Assembly (NCBI GenBank): GCA_050743365.1
Contig: JBOGFI010000022.1
Coordinates: 1 to 43,732 of the forward strand
Length of the DNA stretch: 43,732 nt
Reading direction: 5' to 3'
Origin: JBOGFI01 sp050743365
GTDB lineage: Bacteria > Actinomycetota > Acidimicrobiia > IMCC26256 > JACDBD01
Shown here: piece after piece, positions 7,137-15,092 of the stretch
Position numbering within the stretch: the first letter of the stretch is position 1
Layout of the letters: every line of letters begins with the position of its first letter
Notes under the pieces: model-generated
Told to the model about the DNA's origin: nothing
The model's input: the letters and a program-made list of their open reading frames with translations, nothing else
The model's database searches: none
Position numbers and translations under genes: made by a program

Positions 7137-8654
7137 ATGGACGGACAGCTCGGCTCCACCCTGTTCGCGCCCGCTGGAACTCCGGCGCGGGCCGAGGCAC
7201 CGGCGTGGCGGCGGGCCGAGCTCGTCAAGGTGTTCGCCGCGCTCCTCCTACTCACGGCCCTGCTGCGGCTCCCCGGCTTCTTCGTCGACGTGTTCAACAG
7301 CGACGAGACCTTCCTGGCCACCCAGGCCGAGGTCATCGACGAGGGCGGGCGGCTGTACGAGGAGGCCGCCGACCGCAAGCCCCCGCTCGTGCCCTACCTC
7401 TACGCGGCCACCTTCGAGGTGTTCGGGACGACGGCGCTGTGGTCGGTGCGGGTCCTGGCGATGGTGGCTGTGGCAGTCACGGCCCTGCTCCTGGCGGTCG
7501 AGGCCCGGCGCCGGTACGGGCAGCGCGCGGGACTGATCGCCGGGGTGTTGGGCGTCCTCGCGTCAGTGGCGTTCGCGCCCCAGGACGGCCAGGCAGCCAA
7601 CTTCGAGGTGTTCATGCTGCCGTCGATGACGGCGGGCGTCCTCCTCGCGCGGCGAGGCAAGGCGTTCTCGTCGGGCGTGGCGGTGGCGCTCGCGACCCTG
7701 GCCAAGCAGACCGGTGCCGCCACCCTCCTGCCCGTGCTCTACTCGATCTGGCGTACCCGCGGCCGCCGCGGCGCGAGCGACACCCTCGTCGGGTTCGCGG
7801 CCCCGGTGGCGCTCGTCGCGCTGGCGGTGGGCCCGGGCCAGCTCCTGTTCTGGGCGGTGCTCGGCAACGGCAGCTACCTCGGCATCCGTTCCGCGTGGGC
7901 GCTCGTGGCGCTGATGTTCTTCTTGATGACGCTGGCGTTCGTCGCGCTGAACCTGCCGATCGTGTGGACGCTGCCACGAGCCTGGCGCGAGCGGCGCGAG
8001 CGCGACGACACCGACCTCTGGCTCTGGCTGCTGTCGGCTGCCGTCTCCGTGACCGTGGGTCTGCGCTTCTTCGGGCACTACTACCTGCAGCTGCTGCCGC
8101 CGCTGTGCCTGCTCACCGCGGGCGTGCTCGCGTCAGCGACGCGCCGAGCGAGCGTGCGCACGGTCGCGCTCGCCGGCGTGATCGCGTCGGTGTTCTCGCT
8201 CTGCGGGTTCTTCGTGCGCCCCTTCGACCGCAAGGCCGAGTACCTCAGCACGGCCCGTTTCATCGCCGACCACTCCGGGGCCGAGGACCGCATCCTGGTT
8301 TGGGGCCACGTTCCCGAGATCTACTGGGCGTCCGGGACGCGGCCGGCCACGCGGTTCCCGACGACCGCCTTCCTGACCGGCGCCGCCGGCGGCCGGGAGG
8401 TGGACGACGTGTCGGAGGAGCTGGCCACCCCCGGCGCCTGGGACCTGTTCTTCGCGGACTTCCTGGCGCACCCGCCGCGGTTCATCCTCGATACGTCGCC
8501 GGCGGCCATCCGGGGCTCGGAGTACTACCCGATCTCGAAGTTCCCGCGGCTCGCCGAGACCGTCTTCCGCGAGTACCGGTACGTGAGCGTGATCGACGGG
8601 ATCACGATCTACGAGCGCGTGCCTCACCCGCCGTTCCGCACTGCCATCTGGTAG
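7137..8654 (+). CDS. GT39/ArnT-like membrane glycosyltransferase
   Basis: About 505 residues with roughly ten hydrophobic segments. The first helix (VFAALLLLTALLRLPGFF) is followed by an extracytoplasmic loop with VFNSDETFLATQAEVIDEGG, matching the Asp/Glu motif of GT-C enzymes that use polyprenyl-phosphate sugars. DRKPPLVPYLYAATFEVFG is the next conserved loop of the PMT/ArnT group. The C-terminal 120 residues are soluble and contain YPISKFPRLAETVF. The predicted role is transfer of a sugar from a lipid carrier to a cell-surface acceptor; neither is identifiable. An in-frame ATG at 7083 is an alternative start. It follows the acyl-AMP ligase in the same direction by about 90 bp. Confidence 0.82.
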   Translation: MDGQLGSTLFAPAGTPARAEAPAWRRAELVKVFAALLLLTALLRLPGFFVDVFNSDETFLATQAEVIDEGGRLYEEAADRKPPLVPYLYAATFEVFGTTALWSVRVLAMVAVAVTALLLAVEARRRYGQRAGLIAGVLGVLASVAFAPQDGQAANFEVFMLPSMTAGVLLARRGKAFSSGVAVALATLAKQTGAATLLPVLYSIWRTRGRRGASDTLVGFAAPVALVALAVGPGQLLFWAVLGNGSYLGIRSAWALVALMFFLMTLAFVALNLPIVWTLPRAWRERRERDDTDLWLWLLSAAVSVTVGLRFFGHYYLQLLPPLCLLTAGVLASATRRASVRTVALAGVIASVFSLCGFFVRPFDRKAEYLSTARFIADHSGAEDRILVWGHVPEIYWASGTRPATRFPTTAFLTGAAGGREVDDVSEELATPGAWDLFFADFLAHPPRFILDTSPAAIRGSEYYPISKFPRLAETVFREYRYVSVIDGITIYERVPHPPFRTAIW

Positions 8655-8657
8655 CCG

Positions 8658-8682
8658 CGCCCGGCGAGCGAGCCCGACCTAG
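8658..8682. repeat. 25-bp exact repeat, copy 1
   Basis: A 25-base sequence beginning CGCCCGGCGAGCG and ending CGACCTAG occurs here and again at 27757-27781. It lies between convergent genes, and its terminal CTAG supplies the TAG stop of the minus-strand gene at 8679. The second copy also supplies the stop of a minus-strand gene. Confidence 0.7.
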
Positions 8683-9404
8683 ACGAGAGGCCAGGGGAGC
8701 GAGTGATAGCCCGGGTCGGGCTCGGGCAGCTTGCCTGCGCTGAGCAGCTCGCCCGCCCGGGCCTGCATCGCCTCGATCTCCAGCGGTGAGAGCAGCGGCT
8801 CCAGCCGATCACGGAGTCGCGGGTCGAGCTGGGCGACCCGGCACACCTCGTCGGCGGTGGCGGGATGGATCCGCTCACCGGCGAAGTCCCAGATCACCGT
8901 GCGGAGCTTCCACGTGGGGTGGAACGTGAGCCCGTGGTCGATGCCAACCACCGCGCCGTCGGGCCGGCTCCGCAGGCAGTGGCCGCCCTTCCGGTCGGCG
9001 TTGTTCACGAGAACGTCGAGGACGGCGAAGTGCCGGAAGCGGTCGGCGTGATGCTCGAGCAGCGTGAAGTAGTGCTCCTCGGGATCGTGGTCCACGAAGC
9101 GCTGCACCATGCCCTCGCCGGCCGGGCCGTCGCGCAACACCGTCTCGGGCACCAGCCCCCAGCCCAGCGCCGACGAGACCTCGTAGGTCGCGACCTCGCG
9201 CTGGCAGAGCGTGCCGGCGGGGAAGTCCCACAGGGGCCGCTCGCCGCGGCGGGGCTTGTAGATGACCGTGAGCGCGACGCCGTCGGCCGACACCCGCCCC
9301 AGGAAGGTCGCGTTCGACGCCCACCGCATGCGGCCCAGCACCTCGAGCTCGCCATCAGCGAGGAGGTCGGCAGCGGCGCTCGAGCTCAGTTCCAGCGGGG
9401 GCAC
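8679..9404 (-). CDS. SCO1664-family protein (PI3K/PI4K-like kinase fold)
   Basis: About 241 residues. Kinase-like features include the strand with ALTVIYKPRRGE (Lys in the ATP-binding position), GTLCQREVATYEVS, and the catalytic-loop-like HFAVLDVLVNNADRKGGH followed by GIDHGLTFHP, matching the D-x-x-x-x-N and D-H-G pattern of the phosphatidylinositol-kinase-like fold. This family (TIGR03843-like) is an actinobacterial marker of unknown substrate, normally adjacent to DUF3090 and an MSMEG_4193-type phosphatase, as here. The GTG ending at 9404 overlaps the DUF3090 gene by 19 nt; a GTG at 9446 would overlap it by 61 nt. Third gene of the operon. The stop codon is supplied by a 25-bp repeat. Confidence 0.88.
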   Translation of the reverse strand: MPPLELSSSAAADLLADGELEVLGRMRWASNATFLGRVSADGVALTVIYKPRRGERPLWDFPAGTLCQREVATYEVSSALGWGLVPETVLRDGPAGEGMVQRFVDHDPEEHYFTLLEHHADRFRHFAVLDVLVNNADRKGGHCLRSRPDGAVVGIDHGLTFHPTWKLRTVIWDFAGERIHPATADEVCRVAQLDPRLRDRLEPLLSPLEIEAMQARAGELLSAGKLPEPDPGYHSLPWPLV

Positions 9405-9934
9405 CGGTGCCCGGACGGGTCCATCGGCATGTCGCACAGCGGGCACGCGGGGCGCCCCGCCGCCACCGCAGCCGCGCCCCGGACAGCCATGGCCCGTACC
9501 TGCGACCTCGTGGCGTAGATCCGCGCCACGTAGCCCTCCTCGGGCTCCTCCGGTGGACTCTCCGGGGGCGGCGCGTCCTCCTCGCCCTCGCCCTCGGCCG
9601 AGCGCTCCCGCAGCTCGATCAGCACGAGCCCCCGATCGGGATCGAAGCCGATGCCGATGAGGCGGGCCCGGAACAGCGGGACGGTGGGCTCCTGGAGCCC
9701 GCCCTTCTGGGCCGCCGGGGCCGCCTCGGACTCCTCTTCGGGAAAATCGTCGGCGATCCGGTCGAGGAAGGCGACCGCCTCGGCTGCGAGCAGCGCGATC
9801 TGCTCCTTCTCGACCAGCACCGTGAGCTGGCTCGACGCGGTGCGAGCCTGAATATAGAACTCCCGCTCGCCGGGGTCGCCGACCGCGCCGGCAGCCAGGG
9901 CGTCGACGTGCTCGAGCTCGATGTTCTCAGCCAT
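9386..9934 (-). CDS. DUF3090-family protein
   Basis: 182 residues. Family features are EREFYIQARTASSQLTVLVEKEQ, IGFDPDRGLVLIELRE, an acidic/proline linker (EGEEDAPPPESPPEEPEEG), YATRSQVRAMA, and a C-terminal zinc-ribbon-like end with CPLCDMPMDPSGHRCPRW. The cysteines suggest metal binding; biochemical function is unknown. The ATG shares its A with the TGA of the upstream phosphatase gene (TGATG), which implies coupled translation. With its two neighbours it forms a conserved actinobacterial kinase, DUF3090 and phosphatase set. Confidence 0.9.
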   Translation of the reverse strand: MAENIELEHVDALAAGAVGDPGEREFYIQARTASSQLTVLVEKEQIALLAAEAVAFLDRIADDFPEEESEAAPAAQKGGLQEPTVPLFRARLIGIGFDPDRGLVLIELRERSAEGEGEEDAPPPESPPEEPEEGYVARIYATRSQVRAMAVRGAAAVAAGRPACPLCDMPMDPSGHRCPRWN

Positions 9935-10665
9935 CAGCCGTCCTCGTCGCTTCGCTCGCTGCGCGCCGGCGCGCTCGGTGGACAGAGCTCGTCGAGCGCG
10001 CCGGTGTCGTTGCACTTCACCAGGGCGGTGGCGTGGGCCGACAGCTCCAGCACCGTGACCGAGGCCGGCGCAACCACCAACCGCTGGAACAGGTCGAGGT
10101 GCAGTCCGGTGTAGTGCGCGACGGCCGCCTTGATCGGGTCGGCGTGCGACACGACCACCACGACCGCTCCCGGATGGTCGGCAACCACCACCTCGAGCGC
10201 AGCCACCATGCGGGCCTGCATGCCGGCGAGCGATTCGCCGCCCGGGAAGCGGGCGCGCGACGGCGCCCGCTGGACGGTCTTCCAGAGGTCGGTCTTGGCC
10301 AGGTCGGACAGCTTCCCGCCCGTCCAGTCGCCGTAGTCGGCTTCGACCACACCCGCCAGCTCTCGCACCGAGAGACCGTGATGAGCGGCGACGGCCTCGG
10401 CGGTCTGGGTGGTGCGCTCGATGGGACTGGCGTACACGGCGGCGACGGGGACCTCGGCCAGACGCTCGCCCAGCGCCTTGGCCTGGTGACGCCCGGCGTC
10501 GGACAGGTCGACGCCGGGGCCGCGACCGGTGAGCACCGGGCCGGTCTGCTCGGTCACCGCGTGGCGGACGAGGACGAGCTTGGTGGTGGGCGGCGGCGAG
10601 GGCGCCGCCGACGACGCGCCTCCCTCGTCGACGCCGTCGCCGGGATCCTTCTTCGTGGTGGGCAC
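9934..10665 (-). CDS. MSMEG_4193-like histidine-phosphatase-family protein
   Basis: 243 residues from a GTG preceded by GGGGG 5 nt upstream. It is a histidine-phosphatase (phosphoglycerate-mutase-like) fold: LVLVRHAVTEQTG carries the catalytic His with Ala instead of the usual Gly after it; SPIERTTQTAEAVA gives the second Arg; EADYGDWTGGKLSDL gives the conserved Glu; and VVVVSHADPIKAAV gives the second His. Substrate unknown. It is first in a tight operon with DUF3090 and the SCO1664-like kinase, so a phosphorylation cycle on a shared substrate is plausible but unproven. Its start faces the DUF3151 gene across about 60 bp. Confidence 0.9.
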   Translation of the reverse strand: MPTTKKDPGDGVDEGGASSAAPSPPPTTKLVLVRHAVTEQTGPVLTGRGPGVDLSDAGRHQAKALGERLAEVPVAAVYASPIERTTQTAEAVAAHHGLSVRELAGVVEADYGDWTGGKLSDLAKTDLWKTVQRAPSRARFPGGESLAGMQARMVAALEVVVADHPGAVVVVVSHADPIKAAVAHYTGLHLDLFQRLVVAPASVTVLELSAHATALVKCNDTGALDELCPPSAPARSERSDEDG

Positions 10666-10724
10666 CGCCCCCGATGGTATCGGTGACCCGCGGTGGATCT
10701 TCCAGCCGCGCATACATTCGCGGC

Positions 10725-11159
10725 GTGACCGATGTCAGCTTCAGTCCGGGCGGCATTCCCGAGACCGTGCTCGCCCCGGAGCCGCCGGAGGCACTCTCGG
10801 CTCTCGAGTCGGCGCTGGCCGAGCCGGACGACCGGCGGCGCGCCGCCGTCGCCGCCGTCGTCGCCCGCTGGCCTCGCTTCCTCGACGGCTGGGCCCGACT
10901 GGGCGAGCTGGCGCGCGACGACGTGGAGGCCTACGCCTGCTTCCGCGTCGGGTACCACCGCGGGCTCGACCGGCTGCGCCAGTCGGGCTGGCGCGGGTCG
11001 GGCTACGTGCGCTGGGCGCACGAGACCAACCGCGGTTTCCTCCGAGCGCTCGACGGGCTGCGTCGCAGCGCCGCCGTGATCGGCGAGGCCGACGAGGAGC
11101 AACGCTGCGACGAGTTCCTCCACCAGCTCGAGCCCGACTGGCATCGTCGACACGACTAG
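10725..11159 (+). CDS. DUF3151-family protein
   Basis: 144 residues from GTG at 10725, giving a start VTDVSFSPGGIPETVLAPEP that fits this actinobacterial family. Conserved parts are RWPRFLDGWARLGELARDDVEAYACFRVGYHRGLDRLRQSGW and WAHETNRGFLRALDGL. It is mostly helical and soluble. Function unknown. It is divergent from the histidine-phosphatase operon and precedes the GDP-mannose dehydratase gene by 33 bp on the same strand. Quotation of the long conserved region is limited here: key residues are Trp, Gly-Tyr-His-Arg-Gly and the final His-Glu-Thr-Asn pattern. Confidence 0.88.
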   Translation: MTDVSFSPGGIPETVLAPEPPEALSALESALAEPDDRRRAAVAAVVARWPRFLDGWARLGELARDDVEAYACFRVGYHRGLDRLRQSGWRGSGYVRWAHETNRGFLRALDGLRRSAAVIGEADEEQRCDEFLHQLEPDWHRRHD

Positions 11160-11192
11160 TAACCTGCCGGGCATGAGCGACCGGAGAGTGGC

Positions 11193-12182
<990 letters not shown>

Positions 12183-12183
12183 C

Positions 12184-13548
12184 TCAAGGCCCGACGAGCC
12201 CCGCCGCCTTGCGGGCGGCGACGAGGACCGGGTCCCAGACGGGCGAGAACGGCGGCGCGTACGACAGGTCCAGGGACGCCACCTCGCCGACCGGCATCTC
12301 GTTCCAGATGACGGCCGCGCAGACGTCGATCCGCTTGGCCGCGCCCTCCTTTCCGACGATCTGCGCCCCCAGCATCCGCCCCGTCGGGCGCTCCGCCACC
12401 ACCTTCACCCGGATGGGCTCGGCCCCGGGGTAGTAGCCCGCCCGCGTGGTCGAGTCGATCGTGGCCGCGAGCGCGTCGAAGCCGGCGTCGGCCGCCTCGG
12501 ACTCGGTAAGGCCGGTGCGGGCGACCTCGTACTCGCAGACCTTCGACACTGCCGTGCCGATCACGCCCGGGAACGTGGCCGAGCCGCCGGTCACGTTGGT
12601 GCCGACCACGCGGCCTTGCTTGTTGGCATGGGTGCCCAGGGCGATGGCGATCGGCCGGCGCGAGACCCGGTGCCACGTCTCCACGCAGTCGCCCGCCGCC
12701 CACACGCCCTCGGCCCCCGCCTGCATCCGCTCGTCGGTCACGATGCCGCCGGTCTCGCCCACCGGCACACCGGCCTCCTCGGCCAGCTCGCTGCTCGGAC
12801 GCACGCCGAGGCCGAGGATCACGACGTCGGCGGTCAGGGTCCGCTGCCCGGTGACCACGGCGCGCACGTGGCCGTCGGCGCTCTCGAAGCCCTCGACGGG
12901 CTCCTCGAGGTACACGTGCACGCCCACCCCGCGCAGGGCGTCGGCCACCAGCGCGCCCATGTCGGGATCGAGGGTGCTCATGGGCTGGGGCCGCTGCTCG
13001 ACCAGCGAGACGTCGAGCCCGCGCCTCACGAGCGCCTCGGCCAGCTCGAGGCCGATGTAGCCGCCGCCGACCACCACCGCCCGCTCGGGCTGCCCTTCGT
13101 CGACGGCGTGCCGCACGGCGATGCCGTCGGCGAGGGTCTGCACGCCGAACACACCGCGGGCGTCGATCCCGTCGATGGACGGCCGCACCGGCGTGGCCCC
13201 GGTCGCGATCACGAGGTGGTCGAATCCTTGTTCACGGTCGTCTTCCGCGTCGATGTCGCGCACCCGCACGCACCGGCGATCGAGGTCGACGGCGGTGACC
13301 TCGTGGCCCGTGCGCACGTCGATGCCCCGGTCGCGGTGCTCGGAGGGGCTGCGCGCCACTAGCTTCTCGGCCTCGGTCACGACGTCGCCCACGAGGTAGG
13401 GGATCCCGCACGCCGAGTACGACGTGTAGGCGCCTCGCTCGAACGCGACGATCTCCAGGGCGTCGCGGTCCGGGACACGCCGCCTCGCCTGCGCGGCTGC
13501 GGTCATCCCTCCCGCGTCGCCGCCGACGACGACCAGGCGGTCAGTCAT
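12184..13548 (-). CDS. FAD-dependent pyridine nucleotide-disulfide oxidoreductase (CoA-disulfide reductase/NADH oxidase type)
   Basis: 454 residues. VVVGGDAGGMTAAAQARR is the N-terminal FAD-binding motif. SYSACGIPYLVGD contains the single redox Cys typical of CoA-disulfide reductases and NADH oxidases. AVVVGGGYIGLELAEAL is the NAD(P) motif, and GVWAAGDCVET the second FAD motif. A dimerisation domain ends with LSYAPPFSPVWDPVL, whose Tyr aligns with the conserved C-terminal Tyr of CoA-disulfide reductases. It probably reduces a low-molecular-weight disulfide or oxygen using NAD(P)H; the exact substrate cannot be read. The nitronate monooxygenase gene lies 13 bp upstream on the same strand and probably shares the transcript. 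Confidence 0.92.
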   Translation of the reverse strand: MTDRLVVVGGDAGGMTAAAQARRRVPDRDALEIVAFERGAYTSYSACGIPYLVGDVVTEAEKLVARSPSEHRDRGIDVRTGHEVTAVDLDRRCVRVRDIDAEDDREQGFDHLVIATGATPVRPSIDGIDARGVFGVQTLADGIAVRHAVDEGQPERAVVVGGGYIGLELAEALVRRGLDVSLVEQRPQPMSTLDPDMGALVADALRGVGVHVYLEEPVEGFESADGHVRAVVTGQRTLTADVVILGLGVRPSSELAEEAGVPVGETGGIVTDERMQAGAEGVWAAGDCVETWHRVSRRPIAIALGTHANKQGRVVGTNVTGGSATFPGVIGTAVSKVCEYEVARTGLTESEAADAGFDALAATIDSTTRAGYYPGAEPIRVKVVAERPTGRMLGAQIVGKEGAAKRIDVCAAVIWNEMPVGEVASLDLSYAPPFSPVWDPVLVAARKAAGLVGP

Positions 13549-13561
13549 GCGCGACGGCGCG

Positions 13562-14542
13562 TTACGCGCCAGAAGCGGCGCGCAGGCCCGCCAGCCGGTC
13601 GACGACCTCCTCGGCCTCGGCCACGATCCGGCGCACGAGCTCGCCCGCCGGGACCAGGTCGTGGATGGCGCCCGTGCCCTGCCCGGCGGGGTAGCACTCG
13701 CGCTCGGGGTCGACTCCGGCGGCCTCGTCGCCCCCCGTGAGGTGCAGGGTGCCCTCCTGGACGGCGGCGAAGATTTGCTCCGGGAACGGCTTGAGCTGCT
13801 CGGGATGGTCGTCGTAGTACTGCGTCGTCTTGTTGCGCACCGCCCGTAGCGTCTTGCCGGTGAACGCCCGGCTCACCACGGTGCCGTCGTCGGCGGTGCG
13901 GATGAGCGCCTCCTTGTAGCCGGGCGTGGAGCGCGCCTCGGGCGTGGCGATGAAGCGCGTCCCCATCCACACGCCGTCGGCGCCGAGCGCGAGCGACGCC
14001 GCCAGGCCGCGCCCGTCGAACAGCCCGCCTGCCGCCACCACCGGAACGCGCTCCCCCACCGCGTCGACGATCTGCGGGACCAGCGGCATCGTCGCCACTG
14101 TGCCCGTGTGGCCGCCCGCCTCGGTGCCCTGGGCCACCACGATGTCGCAGCCCGCCTCGACCGCGGCGATCGCGTGGCGGACCTTCCCGCACATGTTCAC
14201 CACAAGCACGTTGTGGTCGTGGCACAGCTTCACGACGTCGCGGGGTACCCCCAGACCGGCCACGAACACCTGCGCGCCCTCGGCGATCACCAGCTCGATG
14301 TTGGCCGCCATCTGCTCGGGCAACGCGGTGAGCAGGTCGACACCGAACGGCTTGTCGGTGAGCCGCTTCACCGCCCGGATCTCCTCGACCATCTCGTCCT
14401 GGCTCATGGCGGAGGCGCCGAGGCAGCCGAAGCCGCCCGCCTCGGAGACGGCGGCGACCAGGGCGTGGTACGAGACGCCGCCCATCCCGGCCAGCATCAC
14501 CGGGTGCTCGATCTGGAGGGCGTCGGTCAAGCGGGTGCGCAT
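13562..14542 (-). CDS. Nitronate monooxygenase-family flavoprotein
   Basis: 326 residues of the FMN-dependent TIM-barrel NMO/2-nitropropane dioxygenase family. Visible are EHPVMLAGMGGVSYHALVAA at the start, GGFGCLGASAMSQDEM, DIVVAQGTEAGGHTGTV (the catalytic-His-containing loop) and ADGVWMGTRFIATPEA (phosphate binding). The family oxidises alkyl nitronates; relatives include enoyl-ACP reductase II, so the assignment is to family rather than substrate. Start supported by AAGGAG 7 nt upstream of the ATG. Divergent from purE across 39 bp. Probably co-transcribed with the downstream flavoprotein. Confidence 0.92.
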   Translation of the reverse strand: MRTRLTDALQIEHPVMLAGMGGVSYHALVAAVSEAGGFGCLGASAMSQDEMVEEIRAVKRLTDKPFGVDLLTALPEQMAANIELVIAEGAQVFVAGLGVPRDVVKLCHDHNVLVVNMCGKVRHAIAAVEAGCDIVVAQGTEAGGHTGTVATMPLVPQIVDAVGERVPVVAAGGLFDGRGLAASLALGADGVWMGTRFIATPEARSTPGYKEALIRTADDGTVVSRAFTGKTLRAVRNKTTQYYDDHPEQLKPFPEQIFAAVQEGTLHLTGGDEAAGVDPERECYPAGQGTGAIHDLVPAGELVRRIVAEAEEVVDRLAGLRAASGA

Positions 14543-14581
14543 CGCGAGCTCCTTGTGTGGTCGCGCTTACGCTAGATCACC

Positions 14582-15079
14582 ATGAGCTCACCACTCGTCG
14601 GCGTGATCATGGGCAGCGACTCCGACCTGAGCGTCATGCAGGCCGCCGTCGACGCGCTCGCCGAGTTCGAGGTACCGCACGAGGTGCGCGTCGTCTCGGC
14701 CCACCGCACCCCCGACGTGCTCTACGAGTACGCCCGTGCCGCCGCCGGCCGGGGGCTCCGGGCGGTCATCGCCGGCGCCGGCGGGGCCGCCCACCTGCCG
14801 GGCATGGTCGCGGCGATGACCCCACTGCCCGTCATCGGCGTGCCCGTGCCCCTGAGGCACCACGACGGGCTCGACTCGCTCCTCTCGATCGTGGAGATGC
14901 CCGAGGGCGTCCCGGTCGCCACCGTCGGCGTGGGCAAGGCCCGCAACGCCGGCCTCCTCGCCGTGCGCATGCTCGCCGCCACTGACGACAGCCTGCGAGC
15001 GCGCGTTGAGCGGTTCCAGGCCGGTCTGGCCGAGGCAGTGCGCGAGAAGGACGAGAACGTCCGCAAGCAGTTCGAGTAG
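14582..15079 (+). CDS. purE: N5-carboxyaminoimidazole ribonucleotide mutase
   Basis: 165 residues, normal for class I PurE. Motifs are VIMGSDSDLSVMQ (substrate phosphate binding), VVSAHRTPDVLYEYA with the catalytic His, VIAGAGGAAHLPGMVAA, and GLDSLLSIVEMPEGVPVATV. It rearranges N5-CAIR to CAIR in purine synthesis. PurK is not adjacent. No ribosome site is evident, and TACGCT at 14568-14573 would place transcription initiation at or next to the ATG, so a leaderless mRNA is likely. Convergent with the ABC permease gene, 13 bp apart. Confidence 0.96.
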   Translation: MSSPLVGVIMGSDSDLSVMQAAVDALAEFEVPHEVRVVSAHRTPDVLYEYARAAAGRGLRAVIAGAGGAAHLPGMVAAMTPLPVIGVPVPLRHHDGLDSLLSIVEMPEGVPVATVGVGKARNAGLLAVRMLAATDDSLRARVERFQAGLAEAVREKDENVRKQFE

Positions 15080-15092
15080 CGCTCGGCCCGCG

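Noticed and set aside
9934..10756. Extension of the DUF3090 frame upstream to 10756
   Set aside because: The extra residues are the antisense-like frame of the histidine phosphatase. The TGATG overlap at 9932-9936 identifies the true start.
12616..14575. Plus-strand open frames across the flavoprotein and nitronate monooxygenase genes
   Set aside because: Their translations are His/Pro/Gly-rich with no domain, while the minus strand carries full conserved enzymes.
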